Notes under the pieces: generated by a model
The model's database searches: none
The model's input: only the letters and a program-made list of their open reading frames with translations
What the model was told of the DNA's origin: nothing
Translations under genes and position numbers: made by a program
In this document: in pieces, positions 21,713-34,041 of the stretch
How positions within the stretch are numbered: position 1 is the first letter of the stretch
Layout of the letters: each line of letters begins with the position of its first letter
Source of the DNA: Megachile rotundata
Lineage: Eukaryota > Arthropoda > Insecta > Hymenoptera > Megachilidae
Length of the DNA stretch: 64,000 nucleotides
Direction of reading: 5' to 3'
NCBI RefSeq assembly: GCF_050947335.1
Contig: NC_134988.1
Coordinates: 4,588,001-4,652,000, forward strand

Positions 21713-22264
21713 ACTAATAACAAACATATAATAAAATATGTATATATGTACATTGTGCATTTGTACATAATCTACATAATATTTATATTACTGTGTGTAA
21801 GTACATAAAAATAAAAATTGTGAATAAAATTATTTTTGAAATTCGTTTTTGTGTAAATGACAAAGAGCAACAAAAATGACTTTTGATTCCAAATAAATTA
21901 ATTCCATCGCATTCATTTAATCAAATCGTCAAGAAATTAATGAAAATTCAAGCTTCAATGAATCAAATATGTGACTTTCAAAATTGCGTTTCTCTCAAAG
22001 CTGCTTAATTAACATATTGTAAAAATAGAATTGAAAAGCTTGTTTCGCGTTCAGGAACGAATTATTCACAAAGACATGAAAGAGTGTACAAAATACAATG
22101 ATCCTTCACTTCCTCCCGTTAAAATAAATAATCTGCATAATTCAAATACGTTTCACGCTCAAAGGATCAAAAAAGGTTATAGCGCTTTAAAAATTAGCAG
22201 AACGAAATTATGCACGCCTACGTTACCTCGAAATAAATAAAGGTAAAGTGACGTCATTCGTGGA

Positions 22265-22580
22265 AAGAAATTCAGTTTTTTATGAGTAGATTTGGAGATA
22301 TAAAAATTTGAATATTGGGAAATTTAGAAATTACGAAATTTGGGAATTTTTACATCTGAAAATATGAACACTGAGAGATTTAGAAATTATAGAATTTGCG
22401 GATTTGAAAATATTGAAATTCGACTGTTCGAAAATTTAAGAATATGGGAATTTGATAAAAATTTACATTTTAAGTTTCAAATATTCGAAGTTTGAAAATT
22501 AAATATTCAAAATATTTCAAAATTCTAAAAATCCAAATTTTCATACTTTTGATCTTTCAAGCTTGAAATTCGTTCACTAA
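22265..22580. repeat. Degenerate GAAATTTGGGAAT array
   Basis: Words such as GGAAATTTAG, GAAATTTGGG and GAATTTGCGGATTTG repeat every 8-10 nt; shifts to the CAAAATTC strand sense toward the right end. Confidence 0.75.
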
Positions 22581-23369
22581 AATGCTTATGTTTCTATCAT
22601 TTTGCAAGAAAAATAAAATCTTCTCAATTATTACAAATATTAAACAGAATTGACAGTCACGCCCAGAAGTAATTAAACTACAACTGATTGATAGTCCATT
22701 TCGTTTTATAGTTTGTAACGCTGTAGTTACAATCTGCGTACAATCCTGTGCGCATCATCAATCGAAAACACGTATCAGTTTATAGATCTCTTAAATTTAC
22801 GAGCCCGCTATATTTCTGCAGTTATTGCACATTTAGATAGCAGGTGGTTCCACGTAAAATAGTAAGTCGAAAATATAAAACGAAATTTTGTTGTATTAGG
22901 GAATAACATTCCCTTTTTGCAATGGAACAGATATTTTTATTGCAATGTTACAATATATTATTTTCACGATATAATATTTTGTTACAATGTATTATAATTC
23001 AACAATAATACATGTAGTTCAAAGTAGAAATTGAACACCCTAAGTCGAACACTATATTATACAAGAAAATATAATTATTTAATATTTCGTCACTCTGCCC
23101 TTTTACAATACTAAACATGTAAAAATCCACCAAGTACGGTATAACGTGCTTAAATCGAAGTCAAGGTTTTCCACTAACAGAGACCCCAAAGAACACTTAA
23201 GATACATTCATACTCATACCCGTTTTTCCTATAGTATATCAAGTATCGATAACATCGTTAAACTAATTAAAGTCGCGTCAGTGGCGTATTTCTGAAAAGA
23301 AATCTCTCGAGTCTAATAATTCGGCCACCCACTGTAAATAAGAAGAAGTTTTGCCGAGGGGTCAAGCTA

Positions 23370-24010
23370 GAACCTTCAACCTGGCACGTATTCTTTCCGG
23401 TTGGTTCTTTTTGCTGCACGTGTAGACACAGGGTCGTCGCGAACCGCGTTTTGGATTACACTTCGGACAATGAGGTCGTTAGGGTCGTGCGAAGGAAGTG
23501 GTGGAAAGTAGAAAGACGAAGCTCGCCACCCTCGCGTTTCGTGGCCCCCTCCACGTGAAATTTCCTCGTCCTTCTCTATCGAACGAGAACTAGCCAAAGA
23601 TCTCACAATCAGCATTTGGTCAAGCGTTTCTGCTCCCCTTCAGCAGCTCGGGCCCTCTCATTCACTCGTTTTAATTGCATAATTGCGCCATTGTACCGGT
23701 GCGTAGGGGCCCGTGAAAGGCCAGGCCCAACGACGCCGTGGGGTACGGCTCTACAGACGAGAAAAAATGTCCACGACGGGCCCCCTTTGAGCCTAAACCA
23801 TTCGGCCAGGTATGTAACCAGGAATTCGACGCGTACTCGCATTCTATTCTCGCCAATCTAATTAGTAATTAGCTGAATAGAGGCCGAAGCTGATCGACTT
23901 AATCGACTTCTCGATATTTGGCCTCCGTTAATGGGATTACGCGATGTGTCGTTATCTGCGGGCCTTCCGAGATATCGGGTACAGTCAACGGCAAATCTAG
24001 TTTCTCTGCG
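23370..24010. promoter_or_regulatory. GC-richer, repeat-free intronic block (candidate conserved element)
   Basis: Base composition rises sharply over about 600 bp within a very AT-rich intron. Words include GCACGTGTAG, GGGCCCGTGAAAGG, TCTAATTAGTAATTAGCTG (two TAATTAG homeodomain-type cores) and GATCGACTTAATCGACTT. Open frames run on both strands, as expected of GC-richer DNA, but none joins the phase-1 exon series with plausible splice sites. An enhancer or unannotated alternative promoter is the likeliest reading; confidence is low without conservation data. Confidence 0.35.
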
Positions 24011-24039
24011 CTTCTAACAAATTATAACATAGGGGTTTT

Positions 24040-24920
24040 TCAAGATTTGAAAGTTTTTAAAAACAGTCTAAGAATGTTAGGACACGGTAATTTCCGAAAT
24101 ATGGAATTTCCGTATATAAAAATTTCGAAATCTATAAATTTGAAACCTATGGGTTTTGAATCTAGGGACTTTCTTGAGTCTGAGGACATGAGTACTTCCG
24201 CTAGTTAATCTAGAATTTTAACTAGTAATTCTAGAATTTTTTGAGTTCAGTGATTTTCTGGGATCAAGGGACTTGAGGATCTAGGGTTTTTGGGTCCTAG
24301 GAATTTTCTTATATGTACATGTTGGATCTAGGGATTCATGGATTTTTAGACCTCTAAATATAGGAGCTTCAAGATCTAAAGAGTTCTGAGTCTATAGACT
24401 GTTTCTAGTTCTAGGGACTTTAATATTTACAAATTAGTGGTTCTGGAAAATTTGGGAACTAGTGACTTACCAGATCAGGTCATTTGAGAATCTAAGGAAT
24501 TTTTGTTCTACGCATATTCCTATCTAGTGACTATGATATATGGCTATTAAATCTAGGAATTTATTAGTTTCTGGACATTTGAATCTAGAGATTTTTTGCA
24601 CTTAAAAACTTTGGTGTCTACAAATTTTTGGTTCTAGAGATTTCGGAATCTAGTAATTTTTTTATCTCGAAATCTTTTGTTATATGAATCTTATGTTACA
24701 TCTAGAAATTTTTAGATTCGAGAACTTTGGAATGTAGAAATATGGAAATCGTGAAATTTCGTAGTCTAGGGAGTTTTGTTACAGGAATTTTAGGAAATCC
24801 GCAGATTTTTGAATCTAGAGGTTTACGGGAAATTTTTTAGAAATTTCTATATCTACTTATTTTTTATTCTATTAATTTACTAAAATCTGTGGATTTGAAA
24901 ATCTAGGAATTTTTTATTTT
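24040..24920. repeat. Degenerate GAATCTAGGGATTTT array
   Basis: Long array of words such as GAATCTAGGGACTTT, AATCTAGAAATTTTT and GGGATTTTTGG, with a longer period (about 12-25 nt) than the GAATTTGG arrays. Confidence 0.82.
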
Positions 24921-25592
24921 CAAATTCAAGTACAAATGCTATTTTCTCCGTTTTTTTTTTTTCAAGGAAAGGAAAATTTCTTACTTCCCTATTTTGCCAT
25001 TTATTATACAGATTCACACCCGCCCTTCTGAAGTTAAAGTTTTTCCACGACCCATTGTACTGTAAATGAATATTTTTCTACAAAATATTTTACTAAAAAT
25101 TTCGTTGCGTACGTACAAACTAACAAGCTTTATAGCTGATGAAAATCGAAAAATAAAACGGACCTATATTTTTATCGCATGCTTGTTTTATATAATTTCT
25201 ATGTTGTATTATGCTAACATAGTATGTTTTTTGTTTGAAGCACTCTATTACGATGCGTTCGCAGGCTGTTCTCAATAAATTTTATGTATATCATAGACAA
25301 ATATTTTATGTCATACCAGTATTAAAAAAATATAAATAAACTAGTCTTTTTGTTCCAGCTTATATTTCCTAATAAATTGCAGAAAAATACATATCCTAAT
25401 TTTAAACCATTAACTGTCACACTGAAGCAATTGCAAATTTGATTAAATTTATTTTTAACAAATTTTACCAGACATTTTTACAATTTTAAATTTTGTCAAT
25501 TTTGTTAAATTTCGTTAAATTTATTATCCATTGTTGCAAGTAGATAATACTGTTTCTAGTTTAAGTAAGTGAACAAATACTTGATAATATTC

Positions 25593-25843
25593 TTAACTCC
25601 TTGCACTATTTTGACAAGTCTGACTCGTGAAGCACTCATACGTCAGCTGTGATCAATTTTACTCGAATTTTTAACACGCTTCAATTTGGAGTTCAAGTCC
25701 AATTGTAATTTAGATAGTTAATAATTGCATTATACCAAAATGACATAACATTTTAACATTCCTTGGCTACTTTAATATTGTAGCTGTATTTAGTCAGTTC
25801 TGACTGACGCACTTGATAAGTAAATCATAATGCAAGGAGTTAA
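25593..25843. mobile_element. TTAA-flanked MITE with ACTCCTTGCA ends
   Basis: TTAACTCCTTGCACTATTTT at the left; the right end reads CATAATGCAAGGAGTTAA, giving a 14-bp perfect inverted tip including TTAA. Internal words GTCTGACTCGTG, GATCAATTTTACTC and CAGTTCTGACTGACGCAC are shared, in opposite orientation, with the element at 55591-56327. This copy is uninterrupted and shows the ancestral structure. Confidence 0.88.
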
Positions 25844-26430
25844 ACAAATTATTAATAACATAAATGATAGATTCGTATAAAAATTTAAACCCCATCCACA
25901 AATGGAAGATTTGGCAAGTGTTAAGAAATGTCATCAGATTTTAACAAAAGTTCTTAATTGAAAGTTATAATTTTCTGAAGAAAGATACTCCATAATGAAT
26001 GATTTTACTTGTATTAAAAATAAAGTAAATATAATATTCTATTCTTTCCTTTCATGTATAAAATGTTTCGTGCTTTTGAATACATATCTCGCTTTTGACT
26101 GTACATGTCTATACTGTTCACGCAGTTATCGACAGGATCAGCAGAGGTAACTGAAGTTTTTATCAAGCGTCGCCAACATATCTACCTTTGTAAATATTGT
26201 ATTCGTCACCACACAGAGCGCGGACAAAAAGTAAATAAAAAAGAAAAACTCATATCGGAACTTGAACAGACTGTGTACAATCAAATTCTGGTTTGTGTAT
26301 GACTGTGATAGGTCAATATGTCAAGTATCGATCAAAGGTAGAATAGACGTGTCCATTAACGCTAAGTTTACGGTACGCATTGACTGACGAATCCTAGATT
26401 CTCTACTTTCAGTTTGCTTTTATCGAAACA

Positions 26431-27467
26431 TTAACCTCCTCAGGGACGAATTTCAGTCATAACAAAGAAAATTAATTTTATTTATTTCCGCTGAATAAAG
26501 CAAATGCAATATAAAAAAATAAAGTTCACAATTGAGAATTTTAAAAAATAGAAAAATGTGAAGGTTTACTATTTATGTAAAACCCAATATTATTTTTTGG
26601 GAAACATCAGCACATAAGGTGAAGTGGGATAAGTACAGACTAGTTTTTGTAAAGTTGGTACTTAAACGTAAGTATTTTCAGTCCGCTATGTAAATACTTA
26701 ACGCTGTCGATATCGAACGCTTTGCACAATTACTACTATTTAATTAATATTAACTAGGACCTTAATTTTCCTTGTACATTTTGATTTTGATAGGAATTTG
26801 TTTAAAATGTCAACTACTCTGCACTTTCCTCGAAAATGGAGTAAGAACATAACTTGAAGTTAAATACTTTGAAACTTTATTTCATATGCAATGGGTCAAG
26901 AGCAAAATTATTAACAAATCTGCTATAAAATGCTTTTTACTGCATCATGCAATTACTCTACACTGCAAACAAGTACTCTTAGCTGAAATATAAAAGGGGA
27001 TATAGTGAAATAAAACAAGGAAACAAACATACTAAATGGAGAAATTTCGCTCATATTGTAATAAAAATAGCTTGTTACGCACTTGCCCCGTTTACGAACT
27101 TACCCCACTTCACCTTACCATGGAATAGTGTTGCAAATATATTTTTATACCTAACAATTATTTTACTACCTAACAGTTGTAATACTTTGGCAAAATTACG
27201 ATTTACTTTGAGTAAGAAAAAAGTAGCGTCGTTACTTGATCTGTCTTTTAGGACATGTACCTATAGACACTTTTACTTCCCTTTTGCTTGTCTTTTACTT
27301 CCCCTTTGCTTGCCTTTTACTTCCCTTATGGGAATTAATCTTTATTTCCTGGTTAGCAAATTTAGGGAAGATCACACATTTATTTCTGTAACTGTTTCTG
27401 AAACAGATATAGCTTTATATAGGACGTAAACTGTTCACATATGTGGCCAAGGTCGTGAAGGGGTTAA
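26431..27467. mobile_element. Probable TTAA element hosting a nested TA-MITE
   Basis: TTAACCTCCTCAGGGACG at the left and CGTGAAGGGGTTAA at the right form a short imperfect inverted end with TTAA on each side. The TA-MITE 26615-27117 lies inside. Without the insert the element would be about 535 bp. The TIR match is weaker than in other TTAA elements here. Confidence 0.5.
26615..27117 (+). mobile_element. AGGTGAAGTGGG MITE, copy 1
   Basis: A 503-bp element including TA on both sides, with inverted tips AGGTGAAGTGGGATAAG and AGGTGAAGTGGGGTAAG. Shares essentially its full length with the copies at 55652-56139 and 62224-62729, including GTCGATATCGAACGCTTTGC and TAAATGGAGAAATTTCGCTC. No coding capacity. 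Confidence 0.93.
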
Positions 27468-27479
27468 CCTACAGCAGGA

Positions 27480-28060
27480 GAGAATAATTTTAGAGCTTAC
27501 TTTACGTTTCGTTTCTTATTTACTTTTCTACTTTATTGTCAAGAATGATTTTAAAGGTTATTTTATTCGCCCTGTATTTACTGATTTTTCTATTTCATTT
27601 CCGAGAGTAATTTTAGAGGTTATTTTACATTTAATTCCTTATTCATTTATTTTTTTTTTTATTTTCAAAAGTGGCTTTAGAGGTTATTTTACGTTTCATT
27701 TGTTATCTACTTACTGTTCTTGTTTATTCTTAAGATTAATTTGAGAGGTCATTTTATATTTCATTCCTTATTTACTTACTTTTGGTTATTCTCAAGAATA
27801 ATTTTAGAGGTTATTTTACGTTCCCTTCTATATTTAATTTTTTACTATATTTTCAAGAGTGGTTTTAGAGGTTATTTTACGTTTTATCTCTTATTTACTT
27901 ACTTTTCTACTTTCTTTTCAAGAGTAGCCTTTGAGGTTATTTTACGTTTCATTCTGTATTTACTTACATTTCTACTTTCTTTTCAAGGATAATTTTAGAA
28001 GTTTTTTTACGTTTCATCTCTCATTTACTTTTCTCCTTCATTTTCAATCTATCAGTATTT
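27480..28060. repeat. Tandem array, ~60-65-bp units (TTTTAGAGGTTATTTTACG)
   Basis: About nine imperfect units, each with TTTTAGAGGTTATTTTACG, then CATT..TTATTTACTTA and CTACTTTATTTTCAAGA. Translated frames through it are repetitive and hydrophobic and are not genes. Confidence 0.88.
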
Positions 28061-29100
28061 ATCGGGTACTCGTAAATATTATGTTAAATACATATAATAA
28101 AGTACAATTTATATAAAAATTATTAATAGTAAAAAAACAGTTATTTTAATGTATGTTATTAAATCATGTCATACTTTATTTTCGACATTCGTTATTTGAT
28201 ATAACCTAAACTTTAGTATTGTTGATATAAGTTACAGATAGCGAATTTATTTGCACATTTACAAATAGCAGCTACGTTAATATTTCAATATTTCTATTGC
28301 CGAACAACTATATTGTTGTTAGCAACATTTGCAAAGTACAAATCATTCATTTATTCTCCCTTTATTTCATAATAAATTCCATTCTGAATTTCGTATATAT
28401 CATTTTTACTATTTTTTATTATTATTTGACTTTCTTATTAAATTATGTTAGGTTCTTCTTAGGTACAAGTACTGTTAAAAATATGACATTGTTTGGCACA
28501 GAAAGGTTTAAATTAATTTTTCAACTAATTTGTTTTCTCTTAACAAATCCATATAAAAATTTATACAATGATGGATACAATTTAGAACAACTACTTTCGT
28601 ATATGAATATTTGTAAGACTTATAATAGACATTTTAAGAGAACTACAAGAGAACTACAAAGTAAAACTGGCATTATATTAAAAATACATTAAAACCTTAT
28701 TAAAGATACAATCTAAAAATAAATAAAAGTCTTTGTGTCTTTCAAATCTCCAAAACTTAAAAATAAAATTACAAAAAGAAAGGAAATAACTCAGAGTGGC
28801 AAACTGCATAGTATCACACAATTAAAAACTCGTCAAAATCTTGTTAAGAAGAGATAAGACATTATGTCCTAAATCTTTCAAAATCGGAAGTAAAATTTTA
28901 AAAAATGGCGACCTGAAGATTCTACAATACACTGCAATACAATTAAAAATGCATCAAAAGTTTGTTAAAAATACATTCTTAAAATGAATAAGACCTTATC
29001 TGATCAAGGTGGTCGAAGTGGTTAGAACAGCGAAACAAAAAGGCGAAATAAAAATTAAAAAAGGCAAGCAGAGAGTTAGTACATTTGTAGAATCAAGGGA
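28061..29100. other. AT-rich intron DNA, nothing recognised
   Basis: The 131-codon frame at 28297-28692 begins at a non-ATG codon, is dominated by Phe/Ile/Tyr/Leu/Asn from AT-rich codons and has no family resemblance. Confidence 0.45.
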
Positions 29101-29139
29101 ATGCCTAACATATTTCCGTTGCCCTTAATACTCCCGAAA

Positions 29140-29370
29140 TTTCCCATTATTTGTAAGCAGCTGCAGCAGGTGAGCCGCAACACGCGTCGGACAATCATTA
29201 ATGCCGAGCGCGTATTATTTCATTTAGATCACATCTTGCCGGACAAATTATCGCCACGCACGTGTTTGAAGAGTCGCCTCGACATAAAGCCGTTTCGTGG
29301 CTCTTCGAACGTTTCGATATCGAGTGAACAGCTGCCTGTAACTCGAATTTATTCCTTTTTCTCCTAAAGT
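29140..29370. promoter_or_regulatory. GC-richer intronic block with E-boxes
   Basis: About 220 bp of repeat-free, GC-richer DNA containing CAGCTGCAGCAGGTGAG, GCACGTGTTTG and GAACAGCTGCCTG: four CANNTG sites including two CAGCTG and one CACGTG. Also TCATTAATGCCG. No splice-compatible exon. Candidate enhancer only. Confidence 0.33.
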
Positions 29371-29804
29371 ATCGACTTGTTCATTTGTTTCGACCACTAT
29401 TGAATATTAGTCGTGTAAAAGTTCATTTGAATAAGAGCCCCTTTGCCGCATGATTTATTTGTCGGATGCGTCACAAAGAACTACTCGCTTCAATGTTAAA
29501 ATTTATGTCTGTTCTATATAGTATATCATATTTGCTATGTACTTCTTGAGTATGAACATAATTGGACTTAAACGTGGAATCAACACGTATTAAAAATTTG
29601 CATATAGTAAGATTTATTGTGTTTGTGTGCGCGCCATGTGTGAAACTTGTCAAAGGGCGGAAAGAGGTTAACCGTCAATTGTTTATTCATTAGTCGAATT
29701 ATATTTGATCATAGTGAGTGTGAAAAGCTGTTATCCATTGTGTGTTTTCTATTTATAATTACTATTTGATTAAGAAATGTTACTTATATATAAAATTCTG
29801 TAGT

Positions 29805-30660
29805 TACATTTTAGTATTTTTTGTAAGTGAATAATGTGCTGCATTTCAGTATTGTTTCTAAGTAAACACTGTTCTATAGTCACATTTTAACATTCTTTAA
29901 TAGTAATTAGTGTTGTACAATTACATTTCAGTATTGTTTATAAATAAACAATATTCTATACGTCAATTTCAGTACTATTTGTAAGTAAGCAGTATTCTAC
30001 AATTTCTGTTCGCTAATGTTTGCGAGTAAACAGTGCTCTATAGTTGTACTTTAATATTGTTTACAAATAAACTGTGTTGTACAGATAAATGTCAGTAATA
30101 CTTGTACATAAACAGTGTTATATAGCAGCATTTCAGTGTTATTTGGTAGTAAGCAGTATTGTACAGTTGTGTTTTACTACTGTTTGTAAATAATCAACGT
30201 ATAGTAATTGCATTTCAATATCGTTGTAACAAACACAGTATTGTTGTAAGTAATCAATATTTAATCATTGCATTTTAGTATTGTTTGTAAACAAATAATG
30301 TTGTATAGTTCCATTTGAGTATTGTCTATCAGTAAATAGTACTGTATAGCTGCATTTCAGTATTGATTTTTAGTAATTAGTGTTATATGGTTGCATTTCA
30401 ATGTAGTTGGTACGTATACATATTATTTTCTATAGTTGCATCTCAGTATTTTATGTAAGTAAATAGTATTGTATAGTTCCATATCAATATTGTTTGTAAT
30501 TAAACAGTGTTGCATAGTTCCATTTCAATATTGTCTGTAAATAAACTGTATTGTATAATTTTATTTTAGTATTGTTTATAAGTAATAAGTGTTGTGTAAT
30601 TGTATCTCAGTAATGTCTGTAAACGAACAGTGTTCGACAGCTATTAACTTTCAAACTTAT
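29805..30660. repeat. Tandem array, ~58-bp units carrying splice-site-like words
   Basis: Roughly fourteen diverged units. A typical unit reads TAGTTGCATTTCAG, then TATTGTTT, then GTAAGTAAACAGTGTTGTA. Many units thus contain an acceptor-like CATTTCAG followed eight bases later by a donor-like GTAAGT on the plus strand, opposite to the host gene. Confidence 0.88.
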
Positions 30661-32762
30661 AAAGAATATTTCAAATACATAATGTTTTTTTACATACTTC
30701 TTATCACATTTGTCATTTGAAATTACAGTATTTGCATATCTAAATATTAACAAATTAGTATAACTAAATAAGTAATATTTATATAAGTATAATATTATAC
30801 AAATAATAGATAGGCAAATAATTTAACATTGGTATCAATTATAACCTCAAAACCACTGTTTGATAGTAACAAATTATGTTTCAACTTCACAAATAAAAAG
30901 AAATTATGTAAAAGTTTAAGTTTGCTTATTATTTTATTAAACAAATAAATAATTTCTAAAACTGAAATTGAATTTTAAAAAAAGTGGTTTATTGCGCTGA
31001 ATATCTTTCGATTGTATATCACTTTAAAGAAATGATTACACGACGAACAATTCATAGAAATGCCACGCGTTGAAAAATTGATTTTTCAGTGAAATACAAT
31101 TTGAATAACGCAAGAAAATCTTTATGTAAATATAACAGTTTTTGTAAATGCAATGGAAATGCGGGAGGCAGAGACAAACAGAAAGAAATTCTAAAAGCTT
31201 GAAAAGCTGTCCAAAGCAGAAACCAACAAGGGAGAAAAATGTGCCTGATTTGTATAATGGAGGCGAGAATAAGACATTGAAATTTAGTAAAAAGACCTGT
31301 ACTAATTGAAATAATACGTACAACAAGAAATATTGATACTTATTTTCATGGTAAATCATTTTTTCGTTATTAAGAGACCATTTCGATGAATATTAATTTT
31401 GAAGCGACATTAACTTTTATCGGAAATATATCAGTTTCAATAAACTTATAATTCATAACCTATAAAAATAAATATTTCGATAAAAATGAAAAATTATTAT
31501 TGACGTGTTCAATCTCGGGGTAACAGGTGTAGATTAATCGTGGTAAAGTGAAGGCATGCAAAGCATTTATAAATATTCAAAACGTATCTTTATAAGAGTC
31601 TGATCTAGCGTATTAAATACGTATAACCTTTTGTGAAGGTATTTTTGTTGTTGATGGACAGTTCTAATACTTGTTAGTTAAAAAGTTATTAAGGAAAATG
31701 TTGCAATGGTGAAACAATTAAAGAGACAGTTCAGATAATTTCTTTTTATTTAGATTTTCTTTTTTATTTAGAGATTGTAATCTTTTTACTTTTATTTAGA
31801 TGAAATAAAATTATAATTAAATACCTCTAACACAATAAAATTTCTACTCCCGGATGAAATAAAAATTTTTACTAAAGAAAAAGTTTTAAATTAATTAAAA
31901 TCTGTTTTATGTTCATATAACCCAGTAATTAAACGATATTCATGGCATGTTCTAGTTGTTAATTGTTGCTGACCAGAATATTAAACATTTATTTATTTAA
32001 TTAATTTAATAAATTTAATTAATTTAATATATTTATTTAATTTAATTATTTTCATCATTCAATAAACGAAAATCAAGATGGCAATATTTTGTGTAATGAA
32101 AATATTTCATTTTTAATAAATTCATTTAATCAATTATGATGGCTTTTTATGAGAGCTTTTTTTCTGAGTTTATTTTGGCACATGAAACTTTTCACCAGCA
32201 ACTGGTAACGAAGTGCCACAAACATCTTTTTGCTTGTAATCTCTCTTTTTTTTCTTTTCCTTACACTTTCTGGAGAATTTACGTGACTTTATTATGTAAG
32301 AAGAATGTTTGAATGTATACTATAAAATTTTAAGTTAACATTATTACAAGTTAATATAATTATATTTATAGTTATTAGCATAAATGTTTAAAATATAAAA
32401 TATAATTGCTTTAATGCAATAAATATTAAAAACGAGTATTGAATGTTTATATTTTGTGTTATTTACATGTTATTAACATTTGGACTACCACATTACTCAT
32501 ATGTAAATGGTGCTCAAATTTCCATACGAAACTGCTTCCATATGAAATCATATTATTAAGAATTTGTTCACCTACCTCATTGAAAATATTCGTATTAACT
32601 ATTTGAAACTATGACAAATGTAATAAAATATTGTAAACGTATTTAGTACGATTTATTAAAAATAAACATAGTACCTACTACAATTGTCTACTGTTTCAGT
32701 CAAGTGGTATATAAGAAAATTGTATAGAGAGAGAAGGAAAGTGGAAATCATTGTGAACTTAC
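30661..32762. other. AT-rich intron DNA upstream of exon 3 in the transcript
   Basis: Includes a simple TTTAATTAATTTAATAAATT stretch near 31995-32050. The 107-codon minus frame at 31036-31359 is AT-composition noise. Confidence 0.45.
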
Positions 32763-32888
32763 CCTTATGTGTTGTCGCGTGATAAGCTCTTGCTGGTGTG
32801 GGTGGTCCAGGGGTGGCGGGAGTGGCCGCGACGTAACTACCCCCGCCACCCCCAGGGAATAACGAGTATAGCCCGTAACGATTCACAC
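32763..32888 (-). CDS. Internal exon 2 of the same minus-strand gene
   Basis: This 126-nt exon (42 codons) lies between ...GATGTTACAG and a strong donor GG|GTAAGTT. It begins with GT, which completes a Gly codon with the G left by the upstream exon, and ends with a single G, so it is phase 1 on both sides. The peptide reads VNRYGLYSLFPGGGGGS and continues YVAATPATPGPPTPARAY then HATTHK: an aromatic patch followed by a five-Gly run and Pro/Thr repeats. The acceptor has only a weak polypyrimidine tract, and with the short symmetric length this makes it a plausible cassette exon. It sits about 1 kb downstream, in the gene's direction, of three same-strand tRNA genes. No domain is recognisable. 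Assignment to the same gene as the flanking exons rests on strand, phase and composition. Confidence 0.7.
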
Positions 32889-33890
32889 CTGTAACATCGT
32901 TAAAATGAAGGTCATTCACACCATGACAGATACGTAACACACAACATTGTAATTTATAACATTATATGCATAATATTTGCATTCTGTGTCGAATTAAGGT
33001 AATGGTACCAGTAGTTGACCGCTTAAGAGAAATTTTTCATGTGAACAATGGACGCTTGCTTTCGTCAAATAACGAGAGTCGATGCTTGGAGACATTTTTT
33101 ATGCCTAGATGAAAATTATGTTAGAAGACCACTTTTTAAACATTGTTTATTTAAAAAATTGTATATATAAAAATTCAGTAAATGTGTTAGAAATTGGCCA
33201 CTCTTAAAAATTAAAAAAGTAGTAATTCACCCTCTGTGTGCTAGTAACTGACCACTTGTACTAGAAGAAATATATTTCATTCGCGAATGTATATATTTCA
33301 TACATTTCATACATATATTTCATTCGTGTTCATAACGTATAAACTTTTTCATCTGTACCTTACAGTCATTCTCAACGTTAAGGAAATAGAAATATAACGG
33401 CGTATTACTTACTTTTTATAAGTAAAGAAGCATTCTTCATTCAAGAAGCATAAGCAGAAGCATTTTTACAAAGTACTATGAAAAATTAAATTACTATTAA
33501 ATATTCACTATTTTTCAATTTAATTGAATGAAAATATCAAAATATTGTAGTATTGATATACAAAATCATGTACCTCTAGTACGTAACAAATCAATAGTCG
33601 CAGACGTATATGAATTGTGTTTAAATATACAATAAAATTCTATGTAACAATAAAAAATTCGATAAATAACCACACCTACAACCACGTAGTTAATAATAAA
33701 ATATTAATACTTCAATTGAAGTAAACATTCAGTATTAAAACCGAGTAAGAAGAATTTGTTCAAGTAAAATAAACAAATTAACCGAAAAAAAATAGTAAAA
33801 TCGAGTTTAAAAATTCTAAAATCATAAAATTATTTATTAGTAATAACAATATTAAGAAATGAAAAGAAAAAAAACGAAAAAAAAAACACT
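32889..33890. other. Intron between exon 2 and tRNA cluster
   Basis: AGTAGTTGACCGC near 33010 and TAGTAACTGACCAC near 33241 form a direct, imperfect repeat about 230 bp apart, possibly remains of an old element. Nothing else recognisable. Confidence 0.35.
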
Positions 33891-33963
33891 TGCCGAAACC
33901 CGGGATCGAACCAGGGACATTTAGATCTTCAGTCTAACGCTCTCCCAACTGAGCTATTTCGGC
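33891..33963 (-). tRNA. tRNA-Phe: tRNA-Phe (GAA), copy 1
   Basis: A complete 73-nt cloverleaf reads on the minus strand. The acceptor stem is GCCGAAA/TTTCGGC with discriminator A. The D-arm is TAGCTCAGTTGGGAGAG, the anticodon loop is CTGAAGA (anticodon GAA), and the T-arm is CCTGG-TTCGATC-CCGGG. No CCA is encoded, as expected for a nuclear gene. A and B boxes are intact and a run of T on the minus strand just after the gene serves as Pol III terminator. It lies inside the intron between exons 1 and 2 of the host gene, on the same strand. Confidence 0.97.
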
Positions 33964-34041
33964 TGTTGAGAAAGCGTCCCTTTTATGTCGTACTTCTAGG
34001 GATAAGAATGCAAACAGAGTGAAAAAAAGTTACCGTCCACT

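Noticed and set aside
23376..23861. Overlapping frames of 60-81 codons on both strands in the GC-richer block
   Set aside because: GC-richer DNA has fewer chance stops; none has phase-1 splice borders or a family match. Kept as possible non-coding element instead.
28297..28692. 131-codon plus-strand frame that looks membrane-like
   Set aside because: No ATG at its start and Phe/Ile/Leu/Tyr/Asn content expected from AT-rich codons; no motif, splice or family support.
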